In this document: positions 1 through 8,411 of the stretch, piece by piece
Layout of the letters: the number at the start of each line of letters is the position of its first letter
Numbering within the stretch: position 1 is the first letter of the stretch
Origin: DASRDU01 sp035560235
GTDB lineage: Bacteria; Acidobacteriota; Blastocatellia; RBC074
Length of the DNA stretch: 56,466 nt
NCBI GenBank assembly: GCA_035560235.1
Contig: DATMAG010000070.1
Span: 1-56,466, forward strand
Reading direction: 5' to 3'
Made by a program: the position numbers and the translations under genes
The notes under the pieces: generated by a model
Told to the model about the DNA's origin: nothing
Databases searched by the model: none
The model's input: the letters and a program-made list of their open reading frames with translations, nothing else

Positions 1-213
1 GCCTGCGGCTTCAAAGGCCCTGCCGAATGAGTTGCGCTCGCCGCCGCCCTGCGGATTGAGGTGACAGGTCGAGCACTGATTACGCAGTTCAGGCCGCGAG
101 TAGGGATCAGCGGCGTAGAGTTTCAGATAATCAGGAAACGCCTTCGCGTTCAGCGCCGCCAGCGAAAGCAGCATAACGACAATGCAAAGTCTGAGGAGAG
201 CGATTCTGGTCAT
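1..213 (-). CDS. Secreted CxxCH heme-binding protein, N-terminal part (runs off left edge)
   Basis: The 71 visible codons begin with a signal peptide: a basic start (MTRIALLR), a hydrophobic stretch and a likely cleavage after LNAKA near residue 25. A CSTCH motif follows at positions 61-75 of the window, which is the covalent c-type heme attachment signature, so the mature protein is probably an exported cytochrome. After the motif comes NPQGGGERNSFG, typical of small diheme-type cytochromes where a glycine-rich segment follows the heme site. The C-terminal part, including the axial methionine or any second heme site, lies outside the window, so the exact family cannot be given. The gene is transcribed away from the window, downstream of the enoyl-CoA hydratase on the same strand and separated from it by a heptanucleotide repeat tract. 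Confidence 0.75.
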   Translation of the reverse strand, partial: MTRIALLRLCIVVMLLSLAALNAKAFPDYLKLYAADPYSRPELRNQCSTCHLNPQGGGERNSFGRAFEAAG

Positions 214-223
214 GGCAATGTGT

Positions 224-286
224 GAATCAGGAACCAGCAATCAGATGTCAGCAGTCTTTCACTAACCACTGACCACTGACCCTGAA
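224..286. repeat. Degenerate heptanucleotide tandem repeat (9 units)
   Basis: The gap between the enoyl-CoA hydratase stop and the cytochrome start divides into nine 7-base units read on the plus strand: gaatcag, gaaccag, caatcag, atgtcag, cagtctt, tcactaa, ccactga, ccactga, ccctgaa. Two neighbouring units are identical and most others share a TCAG or CTGA core. Short degenerate tandem heptamers between genes are known in cyanobacteria and other phyla. A related tract occurs on the other side of the hydratase gene at 1204-1238. Confidence 0.55.
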
Positions 287-1063
287 CTATCTTCCCTTGA
301 ATTCGGGTTTGCGTTTTTCGAGAAAGGCTTTGACGCCTTCTTCCTTGTCTTCGCTGGCGAAGCAGAGCGCAAAGAGGTCAATCTCCTGATCAAGACCTTC
401 GCGCAATCCCATGCGCGCGGCGTTTTTGACGGCGGCTTTGGCCATTTGCAGCGCGACCGGGCTTTTTTCGGCAATCTTATTCGCCAGTTCCATCGTCTTT
501 GCTTCAAGGTCAGCGGCGGGGAAAACTTCGCTGACGAGGCCGATGCGCAATGCTTCCTGCGCGTCAATCATGTCGCCGGTCAGAATCATCTGCATGGCTT
601 TGCTTTCACCGATAAGTCGCGGCAGTCGCTGCGTGCCGCCTGCGCCGGGAATGATGCCGAGGTTGATTTCGGGCTGACCAAATCTGGCGCGGTCGCTGGC
701 GACGCGAATGTCGCAGGCCATCGCCAGTTCGCAGCCGCCGCCGAGACAGAAGCCGTTGATCATTGCAATCAGCGGCTTCGGAAAGTCATCAGCCGCGCCA
801 AAGCCGCTTCTTGATTTCATCACTTCGCGCTGCTGCAAAGCGGTGCGTCCGGCAAATTCACTGATGTCGGCTCCGGCGACAAAGGCCTTTTCGCCTGCGC
901 CGGTGATGATGGCCACGCGGATCTCCTGATCATCGCGCAACTGATTAAGCGCCTCGCCCAGTTCGCGGCGCGTGGCTGTGTTCAGAGCGTTGAGCTTGTC
1001 AGGCCGGTTGATCGTGACGAGCGCAATCCGGCCCCTTCGGTCGAGCAGAATGTTTTCGGGCAT
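287..1063 (-). CDS. Enoyl-CoA hydratase/isomerase family protein (crotonase fold)
   Basis: This 258-residue protein has the usual length of a bacterial enoyl-CoA hydratase, which adds water across the 2,3-double bond of enoyl-CoA in fatty acid beta-oxidation in the cytoplasm. The oxyanion-hole and CoA-binding stretch AFVAGADISEF is near residue 60. Both catalytic glutamates of true hydratases are present: E112 in GGGCELAMACDI and E132 in GQPEINLGIIPGAGG. The start at 1063 (MPENILLDRRG) is chosen over an upstream ATG at 1159 because AGGAAGGA lies just before it and family members begin here; the longer N-terminus has no family similarity. The gene stands alone on the minus strand, divergent from the dienelactone hydrolase. 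Substrate chain length cannot be read from sequence. Confidence 0.9.
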   Translation of the reverse strand: MPENILLDRRGRIALVTINRPDKLNALNTATRRELGEALNQLRDDQEIRVAIITGAGEKAFVAGADISEFAGRTALQQREVMKSRSGFGAADDFPKPLIAMINGFCLGGGCELAMACDIRVASDRARFGQPEINLGIIPGAGGTQRLPRLIGESKAMQMILTGDMIDAQEALRIGLVSEVFPAADLEAKTMELANKIAEKSPVALQMAKAAVKNAARMGLREGLDQEIDLFALCFASEDKEEGVKAFLEKRKPEFKGR

Positions 1064-1183
1064 GTCAGGTTCCTTCCTGAAAATGGGAATGATTAACGTG
1101 AGGGGCCGCATTATGAATTGAGCAAAATCACAAAGGCAAGGATTGATGCTCAGGCACATCTGCCCAGACAGAATCCATAGACT

Positions 1184-1238
1184 GATTCCTGATTTTTTTC
1201 GGGAAGTCAGGCGTCAGGAACAGGGAATCAGGAATCGG
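1184..1238. repeat. Inverted repeat overlapping a degenerate heptamer tract
   Basis: The 320-base gap between the divergent hydratase and dienelactone hydrolase genes contains a perfect 10-bp inverted repeat, GATTCCTGAT at 1184-1193 and its complement at 1227-1236. The right arm sits in heptamers (aagtcag, gcgtcag, gaacagg, gaatcag, gaatcgg, 1204-1238) of the same family as those at 224-286. The rest of the gap holds the promoter described separately and no gene. Confidence 0.5.
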
Positions 1239-1280
1239 CGCAGTTCTTCGCGGAGCTGCTTTCAATGAGAAAATGCCTGC

Positions 1281-1309
1281 TTGCGCGAGGGTGAGCTTGT
1301 CGCTATAGT
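1281..1309 (+). promoter_or_regulatory. Candidate sigma-70 promoter for the dienelactone hydrolase-SDR pair
   Basis: TTGCGC at 1281-1286 and TATAGT at 1304-1309 are separated by exactly 17 bases. Each hexamer differs from consensus at one or two positions. It would give a leader of about 68 bases before the ATG at 1384. Confidence 0.5.
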
Positions 1310-1383
1310 TCCGGTTCACCGAAGAGCGACAGCAGTCAAACCACTGATTCATCACCAGAGTCCGCGACAGAAAGGGAACTGTC

Positions 1384-2085
1384 ATGTCCACGATCAATGC
1401 CAGCGATTTCACTTTCACAGCCGATGGAAAATCAGTCAATGGCTACCTGGCCCGCCCCGCCGATCAGGCGCAGGCTCCGGCGATCATCATCATTCACGAA
1501 TGGTGGGGCCTGAACGATCACATCCGCGACATTGCCCGGCGTTACGCACAGGCCGGATTCGTCGCGGCGGCGGTTGATCTCTATGAAGGCGCAACCACGA
1601 AAGACGCGCAGGAAGCCGGAAGGATGATGGGCGCGCTCGATCCGAAAAAGGCGCTTGCCGGAATTGAAACCGCGCTCAAACACCTGCGCGGCGCTGAGTA
1701 TGTTTCAGCCATCGGCATCACTGGTTTCTGCATGGGCGGCGTTTACACGCTGCTTGCGGCCTGCAACTTTCAGTTTGAAGCGGCTGTGCCTTTTTACGGG
1801 ATGCCTGACGATCTGTCAGTGATTCAGAATCTGAGATGCCCTGTGCTGTTCATCGGCGGCGAACGCGATCAGTGGATCACGGTTGAGAAGATGAACAGGC
1901 TCGACGCGGCTTTCAAACAGTACGGCAAGGATGCCGAAGTGAAGATTTATGCGGGCGCTGATCACGCCTTCTTCAACGACACCCGGCCCGATGTTTACAG
2001 TGCGAAGGATGCGGCTGACGCCTGGAACCGCGCGATTGAATTTTTCTCGAAGCATCTGAAGAAAGGTCAGACCGCCTCAGCGTAA
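1384..2085 (+). CDS. Dienelactone hydrolase family protein
   Basis: This 233-residue alpha/beta hydrolase matches the dienelactone hydrolase family in length and motifs. The Cys-Asp-His triad is visible: nucleophile C116 in the elbow GFCMGG, D162 in GGERDQW, and H194 in GADHAFF. The E39 of HEWWG corresponds to the glutamate that holds the cysteine in its resting state. Family members hydrolyse dienelactone in chlorocatechol breakdown, but many have other ester substrates; no aromatic degradation genes are nearby, so the substrate is unknown. There is no signal peptide, so it is cytoplasmic. It is the first gene of a two-gene unit; the SDR starts 3 bases after its stop. Confidence 0.9.
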   Translation: MSTINASDFTFTADGKSVNGYLARPADQAQAPAIIIIHEWWGLNDHIRDIARRYAQAGFVAAAVDLYEGATTKDAQEAGRMMGALDPKKALAGIETALKHLRGAEYVSAIGITGFCMGGVYTLLAACNFQFEAAVPFYGMPDDLSVIQNLRCPVLFIGGERDQWITVEKMNRLDAAFKQYGKDAEVKIYAGADHAFFNDTRPDVYSAKDAADAWNRAIEFFSKHLKKGQTASA

Positions 2086-2088
2086 GTC

Positions 2089-2844
2089 ATGCTTTCAGGT
2101 TCAGCAGTCATCATCACGGGCGCGTCGTCCGGCATCGGTCGGGCGACCGCGCTTGAACTCGCCGGGCAGGGAGCGAGGCTCTGTCTGCTTGCCCGTTCAG
2201 AAGCCGCGCTTGCCGGGGTGGCCGAAGCAGCAAAGGCGCGCGGCGCGCAGGAGGCGCTGATTGCCGCGTGCGATGTGCAGAAGGCATTTGAAGTCGAACG
2301 CGCCGTGCAGTTCGCGCTGAACAAATTCGGGCGCGTTGACATTCTCATCAACAGCGCCGGGCTGAGCCTGAACGGCGAAGTTGACGGCTACGCGCTCGAT
2401 GACTGGCGCACGGTGATTGACACGAACCTGACCGGAACCTTTCTGACCTGCCGCGCCGTGCTGCCCGCGATGAAACAGCAGCGCAGCGGTCAGATCATCA
2501 ACATCTCTTCGGGCGCGGGCCGCAACGGAATCAAAAACATGGCGGCTTACTGCGCGGCGAAGTTCGGTGTTGTGGGTTTCACCGAAGCGCTTGGCCTCGA
2601 AGTTCGCAATCACAACATTCGCGTTTCGGTGCTGTTGCCCGGTTCAGTGGCCACGAACTTTTCCCGCACGGCCAGCCGGAGCGAACAGAATCAGACAAGT
2701 GAGACCGGCCACGACATCGGTTATGCGATGACCGCTGAGGAAGTCGCTTCCGTAATTGCCGCCATGCTCGTTCAGCCCGCGCAGGCGTGGATGAGCGAAG
2801 TAGTGTTGCGCCCGCTCAATCTCGAACTGCGCCGAACAATCTGA
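2089..2844 (+). CDS. Short-chain dehydrogenase/reductase (SDR)
   Basis: A 251-residue classical SDR with the nucleotide-binding motif TGASSGIG at residues 10-17, NSAG at 88-91 in place of the usual NNAG, and the catalytic set S141, Y154 and K158 (YCAAK). It reversibly oxidises an alcohol or reduces a carbonyl using NAD(P)(H) in the cytoplasm. R36 after the second beta strand (LLARS) favours NADP(H). The start is 3 bases after the dienelactone hydrolase stop, so the two are almost certainly cotranscribed and may act on one carbonyl or ester substrate. The exact reaction cannot be assigned. Confidence 0.9.
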   Translation: MLSGSAVIITGASSGIGRATALELAGQGARLCLLARSEAALAGVAEAAKARGAQEALIAACDVQKAFEVERAVQFALNKFGRVDILINSAGLSLNGEVDGYALDDWRTVIDTNLTGTFLTCRAVLPAMKQQRSGQIINISSGAGRNGIKNMAAYCAAKFGVVGFTEALGLEVRNHNIRVSVLLPGSVATNFSRTASRSEQNQTSETGHDIGYAMTAEEVASVIAAMLVQPAQAWMSEVVLRPLNLELRRTI

Positions 2845-2886
2845 CAAAACACGCCCCTTTGCCTCGGAAAGTAATCAGGAGTTGTT

Positions 2887-4311
2887 ATGTGGTCTGAAGG
2901 ACTGATCTGCGCCGCGTGTGGCGAAGGGCTGAATCCGATGATGCGCGTCTGTCCGGGCTGTGGTCAGAGGCTGGAACTCAGACGACCGACTGTTTCATCC
3001 GCGCTTGATGCCCTCTCATCCGCAACGGATGAAGTTCACAGTGAATCCGGCTCTGCTGTGTGGAACAGGAAATCTCAACCGGCGAAGGAGAAACCTCAGG
3101 GGCTGCCGCCGCTGATCGCTCCGCCTCTGCGACAGGAGACCCGGACACAGAAGATTCCTGTCTTTCAGGGGGACGAGATCGTTTATGTCACGCCGCAGGA
3201 AGAGCCGCCGCGTCTGCCACGTTTCACGCCTCACCAACTGACGCTGATGGCCATCGGCGCAGGCTTTGTCATCTTCAGCGCCATCATTGCGCTGCTGCTC
3301 TGGAACAATCATCAGCGCGAACAGGCGCGGCAGGCCGAAATTCAGGCCAGGGAGCAGGCGCTGATGGCTGCACTGGTGACGCCTGATCCGGCCCTGGCAT
3401 CAACCCCTGCGCCGATGAGCGACAACATCATTGCCGAAGCAGTCAGAGCCGCGCTCAGCGCATACAATCCTGACGCCGCCGACCGTTATAAATTTCAGGT
3501 CAGGGATGGCGTAGTTACGCTTGACGGATATGCGCTCAGTGACTCGGAGAAAAACGGAGCGGAGAATGTCATCCGCGCGATTCCCGGTGCCAGGATGCTC
3601 TGCAGCAATCTGGTTGTGCCCGCTGAACCCGCCACACCGGCGCTGCCGCCCGTGATGGTCAGACTCAGCGATGCCGAAGCCAGAAAGCTGGATGACGCGC
3701 TGCTCAGACAACTGCTCGAAGAGCAGAAAAACCGCGAAGCCGAAGCGGCACAGAATCAGCCCCGGAGCCAGCCGACACAGGCGCAAGCGCAGGCCACGCC
3801 TGACCCGCCGCGCGAAGCCGAACGATTACGTCGCGAACAGGAACTCGCCCGCCAGCGCGAGGAGGAGGCTGCTTTGCGCAGACAGGCCGAAGACCGTCTG
3901 AAACGCGAAGCTGCCGAATATGAACAGCGTCAGGAAGAATTGCGCCGCGCCGAAGCCGAACGCCGCACCCGCGCCGAACAGGCCAGGGCTGAAACCAGTC
4001 AGTTGCTTTCCGGCACGGTTGCCTGGAGCGGCTTTGTCGAGGGTGTGGATGAAATCATCATCAGCGGCTCAAGCGCCTCAGTGCGCCACGTGAGCGGCGC
4101 TCCCGTGCGCGAACCCCGCTCGTCCTTCAGCGCCCCTGTCCCGCGCGCACCGGTGAGCGTCAGACTGCTGTCAGCCAATGGCCGGGGTACAATTGCAATT
4201 GTTCAGGAACCATCAGCCGCCAATGGCTACGTCACGATTGTGCGCGTGGATGACAGCAGCAAGGGCGGCGACAAACGCTATGAATTCACACTCCGCTGGT
4301 CAGCCCGGTAA
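2887..4311 (+). CDS. Zinc-ribbon, single-pass membrane protein with BON domain and coiled coil
   Basis: The order in 474 residues is: an N-terminal zinc ribbon with C8/C11 and C22/C25 (CAAC...CPGC); a proline-rich linker; one transmembrane helix near 117-139; a BON-like domain near 180-245, recognisable by VRDGVVTLDGYALSDSE; a long Arg/Glu/Gln-rich coiled coil near 262-370; and a C-terminal beta-rich domain of about 100 residues. BON domains bind phospholipid or act in envelope stress proteins such as OsmY. With the ribbon inside the cell the BON part would be periplasmic. AGGAG precedes the ATG. The combination is not one I recognise as a named family. The last 32 bases overlap the endonuclease IV gene. 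Confidence 0.8.
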   Translation: MWSEGLICAACGEGLNPMMRVCPGCGQRLELRRPTVSSALDALSSATDEVHSESGSAVWNRKSQPAKEKPQGLPPLIAPPLRQETRTQKIPVFQGDEIVYVTPQEEPPRLPRFTPHQLTLMAIGAGFVIFSAIIALLLWNNHQREQARQAEIQAREQALMAALVTPDPALASTPAPMSDNIIAEAVRAALSAYNPDAADRYKFQVRDGVVTLDGYALSDSEKNGAENVIRAIPGARMLCSNLVVPAEPATPALPPVMVRLSDAEARKLDDALLRQLLEEQKNREAEAAQNQPRSQPTQAQAQATPDPPREAERLRREQELARQREEEAALRRQAEDRLKREAAEYEQRQEELRRAEAERRTRAEQARAETSQLLSGTVAWSGFVEGVDEIIISGSSASVRHVSGAPVREPRSSFSAPVPRAPVSVRLLSANGRGTIAIVQEPSAANGYVTIVRVDDSSKGGDKRYEFTLRWSAR

Positions 4312-5185
4312 AAATTACCTGCCCCGCCTCGGCGTTCACACAGGCATCAGCGGCGGACTGCACAATTCAATTACCGAAGCAAAAGAAAAGGGTTGTCAGA
4401 CGTGGCAGATTTTTTCGCGCAACCCGCGCGGCTGGACTGCGCGCCCGCTCTCCGCTGAAGCGATCAGCGCCTTTCGCGCTGCCCGCGCCGAAGCCGGACT
4501 TGCCCCCTGCGTGATCCATTCCTGCTATCTGATCAACCTTGCCGCGAGCGCGCCTGAGATTCGCGGCAAATCAATCGCTGCTTTTCGTGACGAAATCGAA
4601 CGCGGACTGGAGCTTGGCGCCGATTACCTGGTGGTTCATCCTGGCAGCGCGCGTGGTGCAGGCGTGTCGCAGGCAATTGAAAACTGCGCCGAAGCGATCC
4701 GCGAAGCATCTGCCGGACTCACCGGACGGATGCAGCGCTCCGGCCTTCACATTCTGATCGAAAACACTGCCGGACAGGGTGAACAGATCGGACGCAGCTT
4801 CGAGCAGGTCAGCGACATCATCGCGGCCTGCGCCAAAGCCTGCCCCGAAGTTCCGGTCGGGATGTGCCTTGATACAGCGCATTCATTCGCCGCCGGTTAC
4901 GACTGGCGCGATGAACAGGAAACCAGACGCGCCCTGAAACTGCTCGACAGCACAGTCGGCTTTGACCGGGTAAAGGCAGTTCATTTCAATGATTCAAAGT
5001 CAGCTTTCCAGTCGCAGGTTGACCGGCACTGGCACATCGGGCTGGGCGAAATCGGAAGTGAAGGGCTGGCGCGCATACTCAACCATCCGAAGCTGCGCAG
5101 GCTGCCCTTTATTCTTGAGACTCCGCAGGATGACGAGCGCGATGATGCGCAGAATCTGGCGGCAGCGCGGGAACTGAGCCGATAA
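4280..5185 (+). CDS. nfo: Endonuclease IV (AP endonuclease)
   Basis: A 301-residue TIM-barrel AP endonuclease that cuts the backbone 5' to abasic sites in base excision repair. All nine metal ligands known from E. coli Nfo are seen at matching spacing: H80, H120 (VVHPGS), E161 (ENTAGQG), D198 and H201 (LDTAHSFAAGYD), H235 (VHFNDSK), D248, H250 and E280 (ILETP). These bind the trinuclear zinc centre. The ATG at 4280 is chosen because the family N-terminus (LGVHTGISGGL) starts soon after; it lies inside the preceding gene, giving a 32-base overlap and probable translational coupling. The endonuclease III-like gene follows 37 bases later. Confidence 0.96.
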   Translation: MNSHSAGQPGKNYLPRLGVHTGISGGLHNSITEAKEKGCQTWQIFSRNPRGWTARPLSAEAISAFRAARAEAGLAPCVIHSCYLINLAASAPEIRGKSIAAFRDEIERGLELGADYLVVHPGSARGAGVSQAIENCAEAIREASAGLTGRMQRSGLHILIENTAGQGEQIGRSFEQVSDIIAACAKACPEVPVGMCLDTAHSFAAGYDWRDEQETRRALKLLDSTVGFDRVKAVHFNDSKSAFQSQVDRHWHIGLGEIGSEGLARILNHPKLRRLPFILETPQDDERDDAQNLAAARELSR

Positions 5186-5222
5186 GGATTACTGAGCCGG
5201 GATTTGCAATTCAGGATCTCAA

Positions 5223-5918
5223 ATGAAAGCCCCGTCCATCTCTGACACTGACCTCGAAGAGAAGCGGCATATGGTCAGACACGTCATTGAACACCTTGAA
5301 GCCGCTTACGGCGTGCCTGTCAATGACAGCGCTGATGACCCGCTTGACGAACTGATCCTCACGATCCTTTCGCAATCCACAACCAACATAAACAGCCACC
5401 GGGCCTTTCAAAGCCTGAAGCAGCGGTTCCCCGGCTGGGAGGCAGTGCGTCGCGCCCGGCCTGATACGATAGCCGAAGCCATCAGATCCGGCGGTCTCGC
5501 CAGGATCAAATCGGTCGTCATCAAAAACATCCTCAACGAAATCAGAAACCGGCGCGGTGCGCTCGACCTGTCATTTCTGCGCACGGCGTCTGTAGCCGAA
5601 GCCAGAGAGTTTCTCTCCTCGCTCAAGGGGGTCGGCCCGAAAACTGTCGGTTGTGTGCTGCTCTTTGCCTGCAAACTTCCGGTCTTTCCGATGGACACAC
5701 ACATCTTCCGCATCGCCCGCCGGATGGGCCTGATTCCACCAAAGGGCAGCGACTCACAAGCGCACTCACTGATGGAGAGCCTGATCCCCGAGTCGAAGCA
5801 CTACTCACTGCACATCAATCTGATCCGTCACGGCAGAAAAGTCTGCCGCCCGCAGAATCCGCGCTGCGAAAACTGCTGCCTGATCGAGTACTGCGACTTA
5901 GGACAATCGCTGATCTGA
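5223..5918 (+). CDS. Endonuclease III-like HhH-GPD DNA glycosylase with 4Fe-4S cluster
   Basis: A 231-residue protein of the Nth/MutY superfamily. The helix-hairpin-helix LKGVGPKTVG carries catalytic lysine K140, and the conserved aspartate is D158 in PMDTHIFR. Four cysteines with C-X6-C-X2-C-X5-C spacing (C208, C215, C218, C224) form the iron-sulfur cluster loop. K140 and D158 together indicate a bifunctional glycosylase/lyase acting on oxidised pyrimidines. It is somewhat diverged from canonical Nth (ILSQSTTNINS in place of LSAQTTD), so I leave the symbol blank. The AP endonuclease lies directly upstream, which makes this a base-excision pair. Confidence 0.9.
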   Translation: MKAPSISDTDLEEKRHMVRHVIEHLEAAYGVPVNDSADDPLDELILTILSQSTTNINSHRAFQSLKQRFPGWEAVRRARPDTIAEAIRSGGLARIKSVVIKNILNEIRNRRGALDLSFLRTASVAEAREFLSSLKGVGPKTVGCVLLFACKLPVFPMDTHIFRIARRMGLIPPKGSDSQAHSLMESLIPESKHYSLHINLIRHGRKVCRPQNPRCENCCLIEYCDLGQSLI

Positions 5919-5931
5919 AGCAGGAGATCAG
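5910..5931 (+). terminator. Weak hairpin at the 3' end of the glycosylase gene
   Basis: CTGATCT at 5910-5916 pairs with AGATCAG at 5925-5931 across an 8-base loop, starting within the stop codon. Only a poor T tract follows, so termination here is uncertain. Confidence 0.3.
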
Positions 5932-6120
5932 ACAATACTTTGATCGAAAACAGGGCAGCGACATGCCAGCTTTGTAAGCTTTCATTACATAAAATGCACC
6001 CACTGTCCGGTCTGAATGATCACTGATCTCTGTCAGATTGCCTTTGAAATCTCAGCAGTTCAGCGGATGCCGGGGAAAATCCGCCCTCTGTTCAGTTCGT
6101 GGTATGACTGTTGCTCTGGT

Positions 6121-6144
6121 CTGAGGTGATAATAATCACTTCAG
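6121..6144. promoter_or_regulatory. 24-bp near-perfect palindrome, operator or hairpin
   Basis: CTGAGGTGAT and ATCACTTCAG flank an AATA centre; nine of the ten base pairs are Watson-Crick in DNA and the tenth is G-T. There is no T tract on either strand, so an operator or a leader hairpin is more likely than a terminator. It lies in the 537-base gap upstream of the DUF1800 gene. Confidence 0.4.
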
Positions 6145-6193
6145 AAAATTGGGGTAAAAGCTCGGATACGGAAGATGTTGGGGAGCATCTGGC

Positions 6194-6309
6194 TGGGACT
6201 GCGATGGGGTGTCAGTCCCACACCGTACCAGAAAAAGGATAGCTGCCTGAATGCCGTGTGGTTTCGGGGGAGGTCACGCAGGTTCAGGCGGCTATTCTTG
6301 CTTTATCCG
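6194..6309 (+). ncRNA. Predicted structured leader RNA upstream of the DUF1800 operon
   Basis: Two strong stems lie in the gap before 6456. TGGGACTG at 6194-6201 pairs perfectly with CAGTCCCA at 6213-6220; an alternative stem, GGTGT 6208-6212 with ACACC 6220-6224, is mutually exclusive with it. Then 6235-6251 pairs with 6293-6309 over 17 bp with two G-U pairs, and the stem may continue inside through TGC/GCA and GTG/CAC with small bulges. No coding frame explains the region. It could be a 5' leader with a regulatory role, a small RNA, or a decayed inverted-repeat element. It is not a match I recognise to a known riboswitch class. Confidence 0.4.
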
Positions 6310-6455
6310 GCCATTTCAGCCTCCACTTTTCCCAACCAAAATCACTCAGTCACTCTCTAAGCAATCGTCTCTGGCGAGATGACCTGTCCTGACTTCTCGC
6401 CCGCTATCAACAGAACTGATTCGACTGCCCCACAGGGGGAGACAGGAGGCTGTCC

Positions 6456-8402
6456 ATGACGAGACGATTTGTGGTGATCAATAAACTTTTTGTCCTGTGC
6501 CTGACGGCGATGCTGGCTTTGAGCGCCCCCCTGAGTCTGGCGCAACAGCCTGCGGTCAGATCGGGCAAAGCTGACGCTTCCGGTAAAACGAGCACAAAAA
6601 AACTGACGGCTGAACAAAGAGCGCTTCACCTGCTCAACCGGATTACCTTCGGGCCGCGTCCCGGCGATGTCGAAAGAGTGATGAAGACGGGCTGGGAGAA
6701 GTTTCTCGACGAGCAGATGCATCCCGAGCGCCTCCCGGACCAGCTTGCCGAGCAGAAATTACAATCCATTCCGAGCGCGCTGATGAGCGCACAGCAGATC
6801 GCCTCGACCTATCCGCCGGGCGCGGTAGTCAACCAGGCATTGCTCGCTCGTGGCATTGATGTAAAAGCGCTCAGAGCAGAAGGTCAGGAACTGAAGGCAC
6901 AGAAGAAAGATACTGATCCGGCAGCAGCGGGCGAACAACAGAAGACCGCCGGGCAGGCAATCAATCCTGATGAACTGGTGAAGCGGCGGCAGGAGATTCG
7001 CGCGCTGATGGAGGAGATGGGCTGGAAGCCGCAGCAGGAGGCGCTGTGGGACGCGCAGCAGGCGAAGATCATTCGCGCCGTTTACAGTGAGCGGCAGTTG
7101 CAGGAAGTGCTGACCGATTTCTGGTTCAATCACTTCAATGTCTTTGCGGGCAAGGGGCCGAGCCGGATGTTCATTACGCCTTACGAACGCGACGTGATTC
7201 GCCCGCACGTTTTCGACAAGTTTGAAGATCTGCTGCGCGCTACGGCGCAAAGCACGGCGATGCTCTTTTATCTGGATAACTGGCAGAGCATGTCACCGAA
7301 CGCGAAACAGCCGCAGGGTTTCTTTCGCCGCAGCAACAATCCGAATGTGCCGAATGTGATTGATCGTCCGATTCGTCGCAATCCGGCGGGTCTGGGCCGG
7401 GGCGGTTTTGGACGCCTCAATCGCTTCCCGAACCGGCTGCCTGAAATGCGGAATCCGCAACAGGCCAGTAAACAGGACGCGGCCAAAGCGCCGAAACGCA
7501 CTCGCGGAATCAATGAAAACTACGCCCGCGAGATTATGGAACTGCACACGCTCGGAGTTGACGGCGGCTACACGCAGAAGGATGTGCAGGAAGTCGCCCG
7601 CTGCTTTACCGGCTGGACAATTCGGCAGCCCCGGATGGGCGGCGATTTTTACTTCGCGCCCTGGATGCACGATGACGGTGAAAAGGTCGTGCTCGGTCAC
7701 AAAATCCCGGCTGGCGGCGGCATCAAAGACGGTGAAGAGGTCATCAGAATTCTCGCGCACCACCCGTCAACGGCGAAATTCATCGCCACCAAACTGGCAA
7801 AGCGTTTTGTCTCTGACAATCCGCCGCAGTCGCTGATTGACCGGACAGCGCAGGTCTTTCTGAAAACTGATGGCGATCTGCGCCAGGTCGTGCGCTCGAT
7901 TCTGACATCGCCTGAGTTCTGGTCGCCGGAAAGTTACCGCGCCAAGATCAAGACGCCCTTTGAAATGACCATCAGCGCGGTGCGCGCTCTCAATGCTGAT
8001 ACCAATGGCGCGCAGCCTTTCCATCGCTGGATGGCGCAGATGGGCGAGCCGCTGTTTATGGCGCAGCCGCCGACCGGGTACAAGGACGAAGCTGAGGTCT
8101 GGGTTAACACCGGCGCACTGCTTCAGCGTATGAATTTTGCGCTCGCGCTCAGCAGCAATCGCATTCCCGGCACACGCGTCAACATTGACGCGCTGACTGG
8201 CGGCATCAGCGCTACGCAACCTGAACAGGCTGTGGATCAGGTCATTAAACTTCTGCTCAATGGCGAGGTATCGCCGCAGACACGCGCCACGCTGAGCAAA
8301 CAGTTGAGCGATCCGCAGATGATGGCGATGAATAACACGAATACCGCTGTGGCCAGGATCGTCGGTCTGGTGCTTGGTTCGCCTGAATTTCAAAGACAGT
8401 GA
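6456..8402 (+). CDS. DUF1800 family secreted protein
   Basis: A 648-residue protein with a signal peptide (hydrophobic core to about residue 28, likely cut after LAQ). Family hallmarks are HLLNRITFGPRPGDV near 58, DFWFNHFNVF near 221, and NENYAREIMELHTLG with GGYTQKDVQEVAR near 353-375, followed by FTGWT. DUF1800 proteins are nearly always encoded next to a DUF1501 protein, as here 9 bases downstream; the pair is widespread in Planctomycetes, Acidobacteriota and Proteobacteria and its biochemical role is not established. AGGAGG six bases before the ATG sets the start. A low-complexity Arg/Asn/Pro segment lies around 285-340. Confidence 0.88.
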   Translation: MTRRFVVINKLFVLCLTAMLALSAPLSLAQQPAVRSGKADASGKTSTKKLTAEQRALHLLNRITFGPRPGDVERVMKTGWEKFLDEQMHPERLPDQLAEQKLQSIPSALMSAQQIASTYPPGAVVNQALLARGIDVKALRAEGQELKAQKKDTDPAAAGEQQKTAGQAINPDELVKRRQEIRALMEEMGWKPQQEALWDAQQAKIIRAVYSERQLQEVLTDFWFNHFNVFAGKGPSRMFITPYERDVIRPHVFDKFEDLLRATAQSTAMLFYLDNWQSMSPNAKQPQGFFRRSNNPNVPNVIDRPIRRNPAGLGRGGFGRLNRFPNRLPEMRNPQQASKQDAAKAPKRTRGINENYAREIMELHTLGVDGGYTQKDVQEVARCFTGWTIRQPRMGGDFYFAPWMHDDGEKVVLGHKIPAGGGIKDGEEVIRILAHHPSTAKFIATKLAKRFVSDNPPQSLIDRTAQVFLKTDGDLRQVVRSILTSPEFWSPESYRAKIKTPFEMTISAVRALNADTNGAQPFHRWMAQMGEPLFMAQPPTGYKDEAEVWVNTGALLQRMNFALALSSNRIPGTRVNIDALTGGISATQPEQAVDQVIKLLLNGEVSPQTRATLSKQLSDPQMMAMNNTNTAVARIVGLVLGSPEFQRQ

Positions 8403-8411
8403 GGTGATGAG

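Noticed and set aside
6282..6292. CACGCA within the leader, reminiscent of the GEMM (cyclic di-GMP) riboswitch
   Set aside because: The other conserved GEMM blocks and the tetraloop-receptor pair are missing, so a GEMM call is not supported.
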